Origin: Crossaster papposus
Lineage: Eukaryota; Echinodermata; Asteroidea; Velatida; Solasteridae
Assembly: GCA_037893245.1 (NCBI GenBank)
Contig: JBAIAA010000452.1
Coordinates: 558,001 to 622,000, forward strand
DNA length: 64,000 nt
Reading direction: 5' to 3'
The notes beneath the pieces were generated by a model. It saw nothing but the letters and a program-made list of their open reading frames with translations, was not told the origin of the DNA and ran no database searches. Below are positions 21,601 to 36,700 of the stretch, one piece after another (position 1 is the stretch's first letter; each line of letters begins with the position of its first letter). The position numbers and the translations under genes were made by a program.

Positions 21601-22420
21601 AGGGAAAGAAGTGTGCATAAGAAATATGTAAAGGGAAAGAAGTGTGCATAAGAAATATGTAAAGGGAAAGAAGTGTGCATAAGAAATATGTAAAGGGAAA
21701 GAAGTGTGCATAAGAAATAAACACATGATGTGGGAACAAGCCCTCGAGTTAAATATGTAAAGGGAAAGAAGTGTGCATAAGAAATATGTAAAGGGAAAGA
21801 AGTGTGCATAAGAAATATGTAAAGGGAAAGAAGTGTGCATAAGAAATATGTAAAGGGAAAGAAGTGTGCATAAGAAATATGTAAAGGGAAAGAAGTGTGC
21901 ATAAGAAATAAACACATGATGTGGGAACAAGCCCTCGAGTTAAATATGTAAAGGGAAAGAAGTGTGCATAAGAAATATGTAAAGGGAAAGAAGTGTGCAT
22001 AAGAAATATGTAAAGGGAAAGAAGTGTGCATAAGAAATATGTAAAGGGAAAGAAGTGTGCATAAGAAATATGTAAAGGGAAAGAAGTGTGCATAAGAAAT
22101 AAACACATGATGTGGGAACAAGCCCTCGAGTTAAATATGTAAAGGGAAAGAAGTGTGCATAAGAAATATGTAAAGGGAAAGAAGTGTGCATAAGAAATAT
22201 GTAAAGGGAAAGAAGTGTGCATAAGAAATATGTAAAGGGAAAGAAGTGTGCATAAGAAATATGTAAAGGGAAAGAAGTGTGCATAAGAAATATGTAAAGG
22301 GAAAGAAGTGTGCATAAGAAATATGTAAAGGGAAAGAAGTGTGCATAAGAAATATGTAAAGGGAAAGAAGTGTGCATAAGAAATATGTAAAGGGAAAGAA
22401 GTGTGCATAAGAAATATGTA

Positions 22421-25400
22421 AAGAGAAAGAAGTGTGCATACAAAATATGTAAAGGGAAAGAAGTGTGCATAAGAAATATGTAAAGGGAAAGAAGTGTGCA
22501 TAAGAAATATGTAAAGGGAAAGAAGTGTGCATAAGAAATATGTAAAGGGAAAGAAGTGTGCATAAGAAATATGTAAAGGGAAAGAAGTGTGCATAAGAAA
22601 TATGTAAAGGGAAAGAAGTGTGCATAAGAAATATGTAAAGGGAAAGAAGTGTGCATAAGAAATATGTAAAGGGAAAGAAGTGTGCATAAGAAATATGTAA
22701 AGGGAAAGAAGTGTGCATAAGAAATATGTAAAGGGAAAGAAGTGTGCATAAGAAATATGTAAAGGGAAAGAAGTGTGCATAAGAAATATGTAAAGGGAAA
22801 GAAGTGTGCATAAGAAATATGTAAAGGGAAAGAAGTGTGCATAAGAAATATGTAAAGGGAAAGAAGTGTGCATAAGAAATATGTAAAGGGAAAGAAGTGT
22901 GCATAAGAAATATGTAAATGGAAAGAAGTGTGCATAAGAAATATGTAAAGGGAAAGAAGTGTGCATAAGAAATAAACACATGATGTCGGGACAAGCCCTC
23001 GAGTTAAATATGTAAAGGGAAAGAAGTGTGCATAAGAAATAATAAAGGGAAAGAAGTGTGCATAAGAAATATGTAAAGGGAAAGAAGTGTGAATAAGAAA
23101 TATGTAAAGGGAAAGAAGTGTGCATAAGAAATATGTAAAGGGAAAGAAGTGTGCATAAGAAATATGTAAAGGGAAAGAAGTGTGCATAAGAAATATGTAA
23201 AGGGAAAGAAGTGTGCATAAGAAATATGTAAAGGGAAAGAAGTGTGCATAAGAAATATGTAAAGGGAAAGAAGTGTGCATAAGAAATATGTAAAGGGAAA
23301 GAAGTGTGCATAAGAAATATGTAAAGGGAAAGAAGTGTGCATAAGAAATATGTAAAGGGAAAGAAGTGTGCATAAGAAATATGTAAAGGGAAAGAAGTGT
23401 GCATAAGAAATATGTAAAGGGAAAGAAGTGTGCATAAGAAATATGTAAAGGGAAAGAAGTGTGCATAAGAAATATGTAAAGGGAAAGAAGTGTGCATAAG
23501 AAATATGTAAAGGGAAAGAAGTGTGCATAAGAAATAAACACATGATGTGGGAACAAGCCCTCGAGTTAAATATGTAAAGGGAAAGAAGTGTGCATAAGAA
23601 ATATGTAAAGGGAAAGAAGTGTGCATAAGAAATATGTAAAGGGAAAGAAGTGTGCATAAGAAATATGTAAAGGGAAAGAAGTGTGCATAAGAAATATGTA
23701 AAGGGAAAGAAGTGTGCATAAGAAATATGTAAAGGGAAAGAAGTGTGCATAAGAAATATGTAAAGGGAAAGAAGTGTGCATACGAAATATGTAAAGGGAA
23801 AGAAGTGTGCATAAGAAATATGTAAAGGGAAAGAAGTGTGCATAAGAAATATGTAAAGGGAAAGAAGTGTGCATAAGAAATATGTAAAGGGAAAGAAGTG
23901 TGCATAAGAAATATGTAAAGGGAAAGAAGTGTGCATAAGAAATATGTAAAGGGAAAGAAGTGTGCATAAGAAATATGTAAAGGGAAAGAAGTGTGCATAA
24001 GAAATAAACACATGATGTGGGAACAAGCCCTCGAGTTAAATATGTAAAGGGAAAGAAGTGTGCATAAGAAATATGTAAAGGGAAAGAAGTGTGCATAAGA
24101 AATATGTAAAGGGAAAGAAGTGTGCATAAGAAATATGTAAAGGGAAAGAAGTGTGCATAAGAAATATGTAAAGGGAAAGAAGTGTGCATAAGAAATATGT
24201 AAAGGGAAAGAAGTGTGCATAAGAAATATGTAAAGGGAAAGAAGTGTGCATAAGAAATATGTAAAGGGAAAGAAGTGTGCATAAGAAATATGTAAAGGGA
24301 AAGAAGTGTGCATAAGAAATATGTAAAGGGAAAGAAGTGTGCATAAGAAATATGTAAAGGGAAAGAAGTGTGCATAAGAAATATGTAAAGGGAAAGAAGT
24401 GTGCATAAGAAATATGTAAAGGGAAAGAAGTGTGCATAAAAAATATGTAAAGGGAAAGAAGTGTGCATAAGAAATATGTAAAGGGAAAGAAGTGTTCATA
24501 AGAAATAAACACATGATGTGGGAACAAGCCCTCGAGTTAAATATGTAAAGGGAAAGAAGTGTGCATAAGAAATATGTAAAGGGAAAGAAGTGTGCATAAG
24601 AAATATGTAAAGGGAAAGAAGTGTGCATAAGAAATATGTAAAGGGAAAGAAGTGTGCATAAGAAATATGTAAAGGGAAAGAAGTGTGCATAAGAAATAAA
24701 CACATGATGTGGGAACAAGCCCTCGAGTTAAATATGTAAAGGGAAAGAAGTGTGCATAAGAAATATGTAAAGGGAAAGAAGTGTGCATAAGAAATATGTA
24801 AAGGGAAAGAATTGTGCATAAGAAATATGTAAAGGGAAAGAAGTGTGCATAAGAAATATGTAAAGGGAAAGAAGTGTGCATAAGAAATATGTAAAGGGAA
24901 AGAAGTGTGCATAAGAAATAAACACATGATGTGGGAACAAGCCCTCGAGTTAAATATGTAAAGGGAAAGAAGTGTGCATAAGAAATATGTAAAGGGAAAG
25001 AAGTGTGCATAAGAAATATGTAAAGGGAAAGAAGTGTGCATAAGAAATATGTAAAGGGAAAGAAGTGTGCATAAGAAATAAACACATGATGTGGGAACAA
25101 GCCCTCGAGTTAAATATGTAAAGGGAAAGAAGTGTGCATAAGAAATATGTAAAGGGAAAGAAGTGTGCATAAGAAATATGTAAAGGGAAAGAATTGTGCA
25201 TAAGAAATATGTAAAGGGAAAGAAGTGTGCATAAGAAATATGTAAAGGGAAAGAAGTGTGCATAAGAAATATGTAAAGGGAAAGAAGTGTGCATAAGAAA
25301 TATGTAAAGGGAAAGAAGTGTGCATAAGAAATATGTAAAGGGAAAGAAGTGTGCATAAGAAATATGTAAAGGGAAAGAAGTGTGCATAAGAAATAAACAC

Positions 25401-28400
25401 ATGATGTGGGAACAAGCCCTCGAGTTAAATATGTAAAGGGAAAGAAGTGTGCATAAGAAATATGTAAAGGGAAAGAAGTGTGCATAAGAAATATGTAAAG
25501 GGAAAGAAGTGTGCATAAGAAATATGTAAAGGGAAAGAAGTGTGCATAAGAAATATGTAAAGGGAAAGAAGTGTGCATAAGAAATATGTAAAGGGAAAGA
25601 AGTGTGCATAAGAAATATGTAAAGGGAAAGAAGTGTGCATAAGAAATATGTAAAGTGAAAGAAGTGTGCATAAGAAATGTGTAAAGGGAAAGAAGTGTGC
25701 ATAAGAAATATGTAAAGGGAAAGAAGTGTGCATAAGAAATATGTAAAGGGAAAGAAGTGTGCATAAGAAATATGTAAAGGGAAAGAAGTGTGCATAAGAA
25801 ATAAACACATGATGTCGGGACAAGCCCTCGAGTTAAATATGTAAAGGGAAAGAAGTGTGCATAAGAAATAATAAAGGGAAAGAAGTGTGCATAAGAAATA
25901 TGTAAAGGGAAAGAAGTGTGCATAAGAAATATGTAAAGGGAAAGAAGTGTGCATAAGAAATATGTAAAGGGAAAGAAGTGTGCATAATAAATATGTAAAG
26001 GGAAAGAAGTGTGCATAATAAATATGTAAAGGGAAAGAAGTGTGCATAAGAAATATGTAAAGGGAAAGAAGTGTGCATAAGAAATATGTAAAGGGAAAGA
26101 AGTGTGCATAAGAAATGTGTAAAGGGAAAGAAGTGTGCATAAGAAATATGTAAAGGGAAAGAAGTGTGCATAAGAAATATGTAAAGGGAAAGAAGTGTGC
26201 ATAAGAAATATGTAAAGGGAAAGAAGTGTGCATAAGAAATATGTAAAGGGAAAGAAGTGTGCATAAGAAATATGTAAAGGGAAAAAAGTGTGCATAAGAA
26301 ATATGTAAAGGGAAAGAAGTGTGCATAAGAAATATGTAAAGGGAAAGAAGTGTGCATAAGAAATATGTAAAGGGAAAGAAGTGTGCATAAGAAATATGTA
26401 AAGGGAAAGAAGTGTGCATAAGAAATATGTAAAGGGAAAGAAGTGTGCATAAGAAATATGTAAAGGGAAAGAAGTGTGCATAAGAAATATGTAAAGGGAA
26501 AGAAGTGTGCATAAGAAATATGTAAAGGGAAAGAAGTGTGCATAAGAAATATGTAAAGGGAAAGAAGTGTGCATAAGAAATATGTAAAGGGAAAGAAGTG
26601 TGCATAAGAAATATGTAAAGGGAAAGAAGTGTGCATAAGAAATATGTAAAGGGAAAGAAGTGTGCATAAGAAATATGTAAAGGGAAAGAAGTGTGCATAA
26701 GAAATATGTAAAGGGAAAGAAGTGTGCATAAGAAATATGTAAAGAGAAAGAAGTGTGCATACAAAATATGTAAAGGGAAAGAAGTGTGCATAAGAAATAT
26801 GTAAAGGGAAAGAAGTGTGCATAAGAAATATGTAAAGGGAAAGAAGTGTGCATAAGAAATATGTAAAGGGAAAGAAGTGTGCATAAGAAATATGTAAAGG
26901 GAAAGAAGTGTGCATAAGAAATATGTAAAGGGAAAGAAGTGTGCATAAGAAATATGTAAAGGGAAAGAAGTGTGCATAAGAAATATGTAAAGGGAAAGAA
27001 GTGTGCATAAGAAATATGTAAAGGGAAAGAAGTGTGCATAAGAAATATGTAAAGGGAAAGAAGTGTGCATAAGAAATATGTAAAGGGAAAGAAGTGTGCA
27101 TAAGAAATATGTAAAGGGAAAGAAGTGTGCATAAGAAATATGTAAAGGGAAAGAAGTGTGCATAAGAAATATGTAAAGGGAAAGAAGTGTGCATAAGAAA
27201 TATGTAAAGGGAAAGAAGTGTGCATAAGAAATATGTAAATGGAAAGAAGTGTGCATAAGAAATATGTAAAGGGAAAGAAGTGTGCATAAGAAATAAACAC
27301 ATGATGTCGGGACAAGCCCTCGAGTTAAATATGTAAAGGGAAAGAAGTGTGCATAAGAAATAATAAAGGGAAAGAAGTGTGCATAAGAAATATGTAAAGG
27401 GAAAGAAGTGTGAATAAGAAATATGTAAAGGGAAAGAAGTGTGCATAAGAAATATGTAAAGGGAAAGAAGTGTGCATAAGAAATATGTAAAGGGAAAGAA
27501 GTGTGCATAAGAAATATGTAAAGGGAAAGAAGTGTGCATAAGAAATATGTAAAGGGAAAGAAGTGTGCATAAGAAATATGTAAAGGGAAAGAAGTGTGCA
27601 TAAGAAATATGTAAAGGGAAAGAAGTGTGCATAAGAAATATGTAAAGGGAAAGAAGTGTGCATAAGAAATATGTAAAGGGAAAGAAGTGTGCATAAGAAA
27701 TATGTAAAGGGAAAGAAGTGTGCATAAGAAATATGTAAAGGGAAAGAAGTGTGCATAAGAAATATGTAAAGGGAAAGAAGTGTGCATAAGAAATATGTAA
27801 AGGGAAAGAAGTGTGCATAAGAAATATGTAAAGGGAAAGAAGTGTGCATAAGAAATAAACACATGATGTGGGAACAAGCCCTCGAGTTAAATATGTAAAG
27901 GGAAAGAAGTGTGCATAAGAAATATGTAAAGGGAAAGAAGTGTGCATAAGAAATATGTAAAGGGAAAGAAGTGTGCATAAGAAATATGTAAAGGGAAAGA
28001 AGTGTGCATAAGAAATATGTAAAGGGAAAGAAGTGTGCATAAGAAATATGTAAAGGGAAAGAAGTGTGCATAAGAAATATGTAAAGGGAAAGAAGTGTGC
28101 ATACGAAATATGTAAAGGGAAAGAAGTGTGCATAAGAAATATGTAAAGGGAAAGAAGTGTGCATAAGAAATATGTAAAGGGAAAGAAGTGTGCATAAGAA
28201 ATATGTAAAGGGAAAGAAGTGTGCATAAGAAATATGTAAAGGGAAAGAAGTGTGCATAAGAAATATGTAAAGGGAAAGAAGTGTGCATAAGAAATATGTA
28301 AAGGGAAAGAAGTGTGCATAAGAAATAAACACATGATGTGGGAACAAGCCCTCGAGTTAAATATGTAAAGGGAAAGAAGTGTGCATAAGAAATATGTAAA

Positions 28401-30475
28401 GGGAAAGAAGTGTGCATAAGAAATATGTAAAGGGAAAGAAGTGTGCATAAGAAATATGTAAAGGGAAAGAAGTGTGCATAAGAAATATGTAAAGGGAAAG
28501 AAGTGTGCATAAGAAATATGTAAAGGGAAAGAAGTGTGCATAAGAAATATGTAAAGGGAAAGAAGTGTGCATAAGAAATATGTAAAGGGAAAGAAGTGTG
28601 CATAAGAAATATGTAAAGGGAAAGAAGTGTGCATAAGAAATATGTAAAGGGAAAGAAGTGTGCATAAGAAATATGTAAAGGGAAAGAAGTGTGCATAAGA
28701 AATATGTAAAGGGAAAGAAGTGTGCATAAGAAATATGTAAAGGGAAAGAAGTGTGCATAAAAAATATGTAAAGGGAAAGAAGTGTGCATAAGAAATATGT
28801 AAAGGGAAAGAAGTGTGCATAAGAAATAAACACATGATGTGGGAACAAGCCCTCGAGTTAAATATGTAAAGGGAAAGAAGTGTGCATAAGAAATATGTAA
28901 AGGGAAAGAAGTGTGCATAAGAAATATGTAAAGGGAAAGAAGTGTGCATAAGAAATATGTAAAGGGAAAGAAGTGTGCATAAGAAATATGTAAAGGGAAA
29001 GAAGTGTGCATAAGAAATAAACACATGATGTGGGAACAAGCCCTCGAGTTAAATATGTAAAGGGAAAGAAGTGTGCATAAGAAATATGTAAAGGGAAAGA
29101 AGTGTGCATAAGAAATATGTAAAGGGAAAGAATTGTGCATAAGAAATATGTAAAGGGAAAGAAGTGTGCATAAGAAATATGTAAAGGGAAAGAAGTGTGC
29201 ATAAGAAATATGTAAAGGGAAAGAAGTGTGCATAAGAAATAAACACATGATGTGGGAACAAGCCCTCGAGTTAAATATGTAAAGGGAAAGAAGTGTGCAT
29301 AAGAAATATGTAAAGGGAAAGAAGTGTGCATAAGAAATATGTAAAGGGAAAGAAGTGTGCATAAGAAATATGTAAAGGGAAAGAAGTGTGCATAAGAAAT
29401 ATGTAAAGGGAAAGAAGTGTGCATAAGAAATAAACACATGATGTGGGAACAAGCCCTCGAGTTAAATATGTAAAGGGAAAGAAGTGTGCATAAGAAATAT
29501 GTAAAGGGAAAGAAGTGTGCATAAGAAATATGTAAAGGGAAAGAATTGTGCATAAGAAATATGTAAAGGGAAAGAAGTGTGCATAAGAAATATGTAAAGG
29601 GAAAGAAGTGTGCATAAGAAATATGTAAAGGGAAAGAAGTGTGCATAAGAAATATGTAAAGGGAAAGAAGTGTGCATAAGAAATATGTAAAGGGAAAGAA
29701 GTGTGCATAAGAAATATGTAAAGGGAAAGAAGTGTGCATAAGAAATAAACACATGATGTGGGAACAAGCCCTCGAGTTAAATATGTAAAGGGAAAGAAGT
29801 GTGCATAAGAAATATGTAAAGGGAAAGAAGTGTGCATAAGAAATATGTAAAGGGAAAGAAGTGTGCATAAGAAATATGTAAAGGGAAAGAAGTGTGCATA
29901 AGAAATATGTAAAGGGAAAGAAGTGTGCATAAGAAATATGTAAAGGGAAAGAAGTGTGCATAAGAAATATGTAAAGGGAAAGAAGTGTGCATAAGAAATA
30001 TGTAAAGTGAAAGAAGTGTGCATAAGAAATGTGTAAAGGGAAAGAAGTGTGCATAAGAAATATGTAAAGGGAAAGAAGTGTGCATAAGAAATATGTAAAG
30101 GGAAAGAAGTGTGCATAAGAAATATGTAAAGGGAAAGAAGTGTGCATAAGAAATAAACACATGATGTCGGGACAAGCCCTCGAGTTAAATATGTAAAGGG
30201 AAAGAAGTGTGCATAAGAAATAATAAAGGGAAAGAAGTGTGCATAAGAAATATGTAAAGGGAAAGAAGTGTGCATAAGAAATATGTAAAGGGAAAGAAGT
30301 GTGCATAAGAAATATGTAAAGGGAAAGAAGTGTGCATAATAAATATGTAAAGGGAAAGAAGTGTGCATAATAAATATGTAAAGGGAAAGAAGTGTGCATA
30401 AGAAATATGTAAAGGGAAAGAAGTGTGCATAAGAAATATGTAAAGGGAAAGAAGTGTGCATAAGAAATGTGTGAA
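22421..30475 (+). repeat. ~4.32-kb tandem segmental duplication in array II
   Basis: Private variants recur exactly 4,321 bp apart: AAGAGAAAG with CATACAAAAT (22421 and 26742), TAAATGGAAAG (22916 and 27237), GTGAATAAG (23091 and 27412) and CATAAAAAATATG (24434 and 28755). Linkers 22994, 23556, 24026, 24527, 24718 and 24940 recur at 27315, 27877, 28347, 28848, 29039 and 29261. One added monomer then shifts the offset to 4,352 (25100, 25415 and 25823 against 29452, 29767 and 30175; the CATAATAAAT pair near 25985 and 30337). The linker at 22121 has no partner near 26442, so the duplicate starts between 26442 and 26742. Confidence 0.93.
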
Positions 30476-33400
30476 GGGAAAGAAGTGTGCATAAGAAATA
30501 TGTAAAGGGAAAGAAGTGTGCATAAGAAATATGTAAAGGGAAAGAAGTGTGCATAAGAAATATGTAAAGGGAAAGAAGTGTGCATAAGAAATATGTAAAG
30601 GGAAAGAAGTGTGCATACGAAATATGTAAAGGGAAAGAAGTGTGCATAAGAAATATGTAAAGGGAAAGAAGTGTGCATAAGAAATATGTAAAGGGAAAGA
30701 AGTGTGCATAAGAAATATGTAAAGGGAAAGAAGTGTGCATAAGAAATATGTAAAGGGAAAGAAGTGTGCATAAGAAATATGTAAAGGGAAAGAAGTGTGC
30801 ATAAGAAATATGTAAAGGGAAAGAAGTGTGCATAAGAAATAAACACATGATGTGGGAACAAGCCCTCGAGTTAAATATGTAAAGGGAAAGAAGTGTGCAT
30901 AAGAAATATGTAAAGGGAAAGAAGTGTGCATAAGAAATATGTAAAGGGAAAGAAGTGTGCATAAGAAATATGTAAAGGGAAAGAAGTGTGCATAAGAAAT
31001 ATGTAAAGGGAAAGAAGTGTGCATAAGAAATATGTAAAGGGAAGGAAGTGTGCATAAGAAATATGTAAAGGGAAAGAAGTGTGCATAAGAAATATGTAAA
31101 GGGAAAGAAGTGTGCATAAGAAATATGTAAAGGGAAAGAAGTGTGCATAAGAAATATGTAAAGGGAAAGAAGTGTGCATAAGAAATATGTAAAGGGAAAG
31201 AAGTGTGCATAATAAATATGTAAAGGGAAAGAAGTGTGCATAAGAAATATGTAAAGGGAAAGAAGTGTGCATAAGAAATATGTAAAGGGAAAGAAGTGTG
31301 CATAAGAAATATGTAAAGGGAAAGAAGTGTGCATAAGAAATATGTAAAGGGAAAGAAGTGTGCATAAGAAATATGTAAAGGGAAAGAAGTGTGCATAAGA
31401 AATATGTAAAGGGAAAGAAGTGTGCATAAGAAATATGTAAAGGGAAAGAAGTGTGCATAAGAAATATGTAAAGGGAAAGAAGTGTGCATAAGAAATATGT
31501 AAAGGGAAAGAAGTGTGCATAAGAAATATGTAAAGGGAAAGAAGTGTGCATAAGAAATAAACACATGATGTGGGAACAAGCCCTCGAGTTAAATATGTAA
31601 AGGGAAAGAAGTGTGCATAAGAAATATGTAAAGGGAAAGAAGTGTGCATAAGAAATATGTAAAGGGAAAGAAGTGTGCATAAGAAATATGTAAAGGGAAA
31701 GAAGTGTGCATAAGAAATATGTAAAGGGAAAGAAGTGTGCATAAGAAATAAACACATGATGTGGGAACAAGCCCTCGAGTTAAATATGTAAAGGGAAAGA
31801 AGTGTGCATAAGAAATATGTAAAGGGAAAGAAGTGTGCATAAGAAATATGTAAAGGGAAAGAATTGTGCATAAGAAATATGTAAAGGGAAAGAAGTGTGC
31901 ATAAGAAATATGTAAAGGGAAAGAAGTGTGCATAAGAAATATGTAAAGGGAAAGAAGTGTGCATAAGAAATATGTAAAGGGAAAGAAGTGTGCATAAGAA
32001 ATATGTAAAGGGAAAGAAGTGTGCATAAGAAATATGTAAAGGGAAAGAAGTGTGCATAAGAAATAAACACATGATGTGGGAACAAGCCCTCGAGTTAAAT
32101 ATGTAAAGGGAAAGAAGTGTGCATAAGAAATATGTAAAGGGAAAGAAGTGTGCATAAGAAATATGTAAAGGGAAAGAAGTGTGCATAAGAAATATGTAAA
32201 GGGAAAGAAGTGTGCATAAGAAATATGTAAAGGGAAAGAAGTGTGCATAAGAAATATGTAAAGTGAAAGAAGTGTGCATAAGAAATGTGTAAAGGGAAAG
32301 AAGTGTGCATAAGAAATATGTAAAGGGAAAGAAGTGTGCATAAGAAATATGTAAAGGGAAAGAAGTGTGCATAAGAAATATGTAAAGGGAAAGAAGTGTG
32401 CATAAGAAATAAACACATGATGTCGGGACAAGCCCTCGAGTTAAATATGTAAAGGGAAAGAAGTGTGCATAAGAAATAATAAAGGGAAAGAAGTGTGCAT
32501 AAGAAATATGTAAAGGGAAAGAAGTGTGCATAAGAAATATGTAAAGGGAAAGAAGTGTGCATAAGAAATATGTAAAGGGAAAGAAGTGTGCATAAGAAAT
32601 ATGTAAAGGGAAAGAAGTGTGCATAAGAAATATGTAAAGGGAAAGAAGTGTGCATAAGAAATATGTAAAGGGAAAGAAGTGTGCATAAGAAATATGTAAA
32701 GGGAAAGAAGTGTGCATAAGAAATGTGTAAAGGGAAAGAAGTGTGCATAAGAAATATGTAAAGGGAAAGAAGTGTGCATAAGAAATATGTAAAGGGAAAG
32801 AAATGTGCATAAGAAATATGTAAAGGGAAAGAAGTGTGCATAAGAAATAAACACATGATGTGGGAACAAGCCCTCGAGTTAAATATGTAAAGGGAAAGAA
32901 GTGTGCATAAGAAATAATAAAGGGAAAGAAGTGTGCATAAGAAATATGTAAAGGGAAAGAAGTGTGCATAAGAAATATGTAAAGGGAAAGAAGTGTGCAT
33001 AAGAAATATGTAAAAGGAAAGAAGTGTGCATAAGAAATATGTAAAGGGAAAGAAGTGTGCATAAGAAATATGTAAAGGGAAAGAAGTGTGCATAAGAAAT
33101 ATGTAAAGGGAAAGAAGTGTGCATAAGAAATATGTAAAGGGAAAGAAGTGTGCATAAGAAATGTGTAAAGGGAAAGAAGTGTGCATAAGAAATATGTAAA
33201 GGGAAAGAAGTGTGCATAAGAAATATGTAAAGGGAAAGAAATGTGCATAAGAAATATGTAAAGGGAAAGAAGTGTGCATAAGAAATAAACACATGATGTG
33301 GGAACAAGCCCTCGAGTTAAATATGTAAAGGGAAAGAAGTGTGCATAAGAAATATGTAAAGGGAAAGAAGTGTGCATAAGAAATATGTAAAGGGAAAGAA

Positions 33401-33776
33401 GTGTGCATAAGAAATATGTAAAGGGAAAGAAGTGTGCATAAGAAATATGTAAAGGGAAAGAAGTGTGCATAAGAAATATGTAAAGGGAAAGAAGTGTGCA
33501 TAAGAAATATGTAAAGGGAAAGAAGTGTGCATAAGAAATATGTAAAGGGAAAGAAGTGTGCATAAGAAATATGTAAAGGGAAAGAAGTGTGCATAAGAAA
33601 TATGTAAAGGGAAAGAAGTGTGCATAAGAAATATGTAAAGGGAAAGAAGTGTGCATAAGAAATATGTAAAGGGAAAGAAGTGTGCATAAGAAATATGTAA
33701 ATGGAAAGAAGTGTGCATAAGAAATATGTAAAGGGAAAGAAGTGTGCATAAGAAATAAACACATGATGTCGGGACA

Positions 33777-36700
33777 AGCCCTCGAGTTAAATATGTAAAG
33801 GGAAAGAAGTGTGCATAAGAAATAATAAAGGGAAAGAAGTGTGCATAAGAAATATGTAAAGGGAAAGAAGTGTGCATAAGAAATATGTAAAGGGAAAGAA
33901 GTGTGCATAAGAAATATGTAAAGGGAAAGAAGTGTGCATAAGAAATATGTAAAGGGAAAGAAGTGTGCATAAGAAATAAACACATGATGTGGGAACAAGC
34001 CCTCGAGTTAAATATGTAAAGGGAAAGAAGTGTGCATAAGAAATATGTAAAGGGAAAGAAGTGTGCATAAGAAATATGTAAAGGGAAAGAATTGTGCATA
34101 AGAAATATGTAAAGGGAAAGAAGTGTGCATAAGAAATATGTAAAGGGAAAGAAGTGTGCATAAGAAATATGTAAAGGGAAAGAAGTGTGCATAAGAAATA
34201 TGTAAAGGGAAAGAAGTGTGCATAAGAAATATGTAAAGGGAAAGAAGTGTGCATAAGAAATATGTAAAGGGAAAGAAGTGTGCATAAGAAATAAACACAT
34301 GATGTGGGAACAAGCCCTCGAGTTAAATATGTAAAGGGAAAGAAGTGTGCATAAGAAATATGTAAAGGGAAAGAAGTGTGCATAAGAAATATGTAAAGGG
34401 AAAGAAGTGTGCATAAGAAATATGTAAAGGGAAAGAAGTGTGCATAAGAAATATGTAAAGGGAAAGAAGTGTGCATAAGAAATATGTAAAGGGAAAGAAG
34501 TGTGCATAAGAAATATGTAAAGGGAAAGAAGTGTGCATAAGAAATATGTAAAGGGAAAGAAGTGTGCATAAGAAATATGTAAAGGGAAAGAAGTGTGCAT
34601 AAGAAATATGTAAAGGGAAAGAAGTGTGCATAATAAATATGTAAAGGGAAAGAAGTGTGCATAAGAAATATGTAAAGGGAAAGAAGTGTGCATAAGAAAT
34701 ATGTAAAGGGAAAGAAGTGTGCATAAGAAATATGTAAAGGGAAAGAAGTGTGCATAAGAAATATGTAAAGGGAAAGAAGTGTGCATAAGAAATATGTAAA
34801 GGGAAAGAAGTGTGCATAAGAAATATGTAAAGGGAAAGAAGTGTGCATAAGAAATATGTAAAGGGAAAGAAGTGTGCATAAGAAATATGTAAAGGGAAAG
34901 AAGTGTGCATAAGAAATATGTAAAGGGAAAGAAGTGTGCATAAGAAATATGTAAAGGGAAAGAAGTGTGCATAAGAAATAAACACATGATGTGGGAACAA
35001 GCCCTCGAGTTAAATATGTAAAGGGAAAGAAGTGTGCATAAGAAATATGTAAAGGGAAAGAAGTGTGCATAAGAAATATGTAAAGGGAAAGAAGTGTGCA
35101 TAAGAAATATGTAAAGGGAAAGAAGTGTGCATAAGAAATATGTAAAGGGAAAGAAGTGTGCATAAGAAATAAACACATGATGTGGGAACAAGCCCTCGAG
35201 TTAAATATGTAAAGGGAAAGAAGTGTGCATAAGAAATATGTAAAGGGAAAGAAGTGTGCATAAGAAATATGTAAAGGGAAAGAATTGTGCATAAGAAATA
35301 TGTAAAGGGAAAGAAGTGTGCATAAGAAATATGTAAAGGGAAAGAAGTGTGCATAAGAAATATGTAAAGGGAAAGAAGTGTGCATAAGAAATATGTAAAG
35401 GGAAAGAAGTGTGCATAAGAAATATGTAAAGGGAAAGAAGTGTGCATAAGAAATATGTAAAGGGAAAGAAGTGTGCATAAGAAATAAACACATGATGTGG
35501 GAACAAGCCCTCGAGTTAAATATGTAAAGGGAAAGAAGTGTGCATAAGAAATATGTAAAGGGAAAGAAGTGTGCATAAGAAATATGTAAAGGGAAAGAAG
35601 TGTGCATAAGAAATATGTAAAGGGAAAGAAGTGTGCATAAGAAATATGTAAAGGGAAAGAAGTGTGCATAAGAAATATGTAAAGGGAAAGAAGTGTGCAT
35701 AAGAAATATGTAAAGGGAAAGAAGTGTGCATAAGAAATATGTAAAGTGAAAGAAGTGTGCATAAGAAATGTGTAAAGGGAAAGAAGTGTGCATAAGAAAT
35801 ATGTAAAGGGAAAGAAGTGTGCATAAGAAATATGTAAAGGGAAAGAAGTGTGCATAAGAAATATGTAAAGGGAAAGAAGTGTGCATAAGAAATAAACACA
35901 TGATGTCGGGACAAGCCCTCGAGTTAAATATGTAAAGGGAAAGAAGTGTGCATAAGAAATAATAAAGGGAAAGAAGTGTGCATAAGAAATATGTAAAGGG
36001 AAAGAAGTGTGCATAAGAAATATGTAAAGGGAAAGAAGTGTGCATAAGAAATATGTAAAGGGAAAGAAGTGTGCATAAGAAATATGTAAAGGGAAAGAAG
36101 TGTGCATAAGAAATATGTAAAGGGAAAGAAGTGTGCATAAGAAATATGTAAAGGGAAAGAAGTGTGCATAAGAAATATGTAAAGGGAAAGAAGTGTGCAT
36201 AAGAAATGTGTAAAGGGAAAGAAGTGTGCATAAGAAATATGTAAAGGGAAAGAAGTGTGCATAAGAAATATGTAAAGGGAAAGAAATGTGCATAAGAAAT
36301 ATGTAAAGGGAAAGAAGTGTGCATAAGAAATAAACACATGATGTGGGAACAAGCCCTCGAGTTAAATATGTAAAGGGAAAGAAGTGTGCATAAGAAATAA
36401 TAAAGGGAAAGAAGTGTGCATAAGAAATATGTAAAGGGAAAGAAGTGTGCATAAGAAATATGTAAAGGGAAAGAAGTGTGCATAAGAAATATGTAAAGGG
36501 AAAGAAGTGTGCATAAGAAATATGTAAAGGGAAAGAAGTGTGCATAAGAAATATGTAAAGGGAAAGAAGTGTGCATAAGAAATATGTAAAGGGAAAGAAG
36601 TGTGCATAAGAAATATGTAAAGGGAAAGAAGTGTGCATAAGAAATGTGTAAAGGGAAAGAAGTGTGCATAAGAAATATGTAAAGGGAAAGAAGTGTGCAT

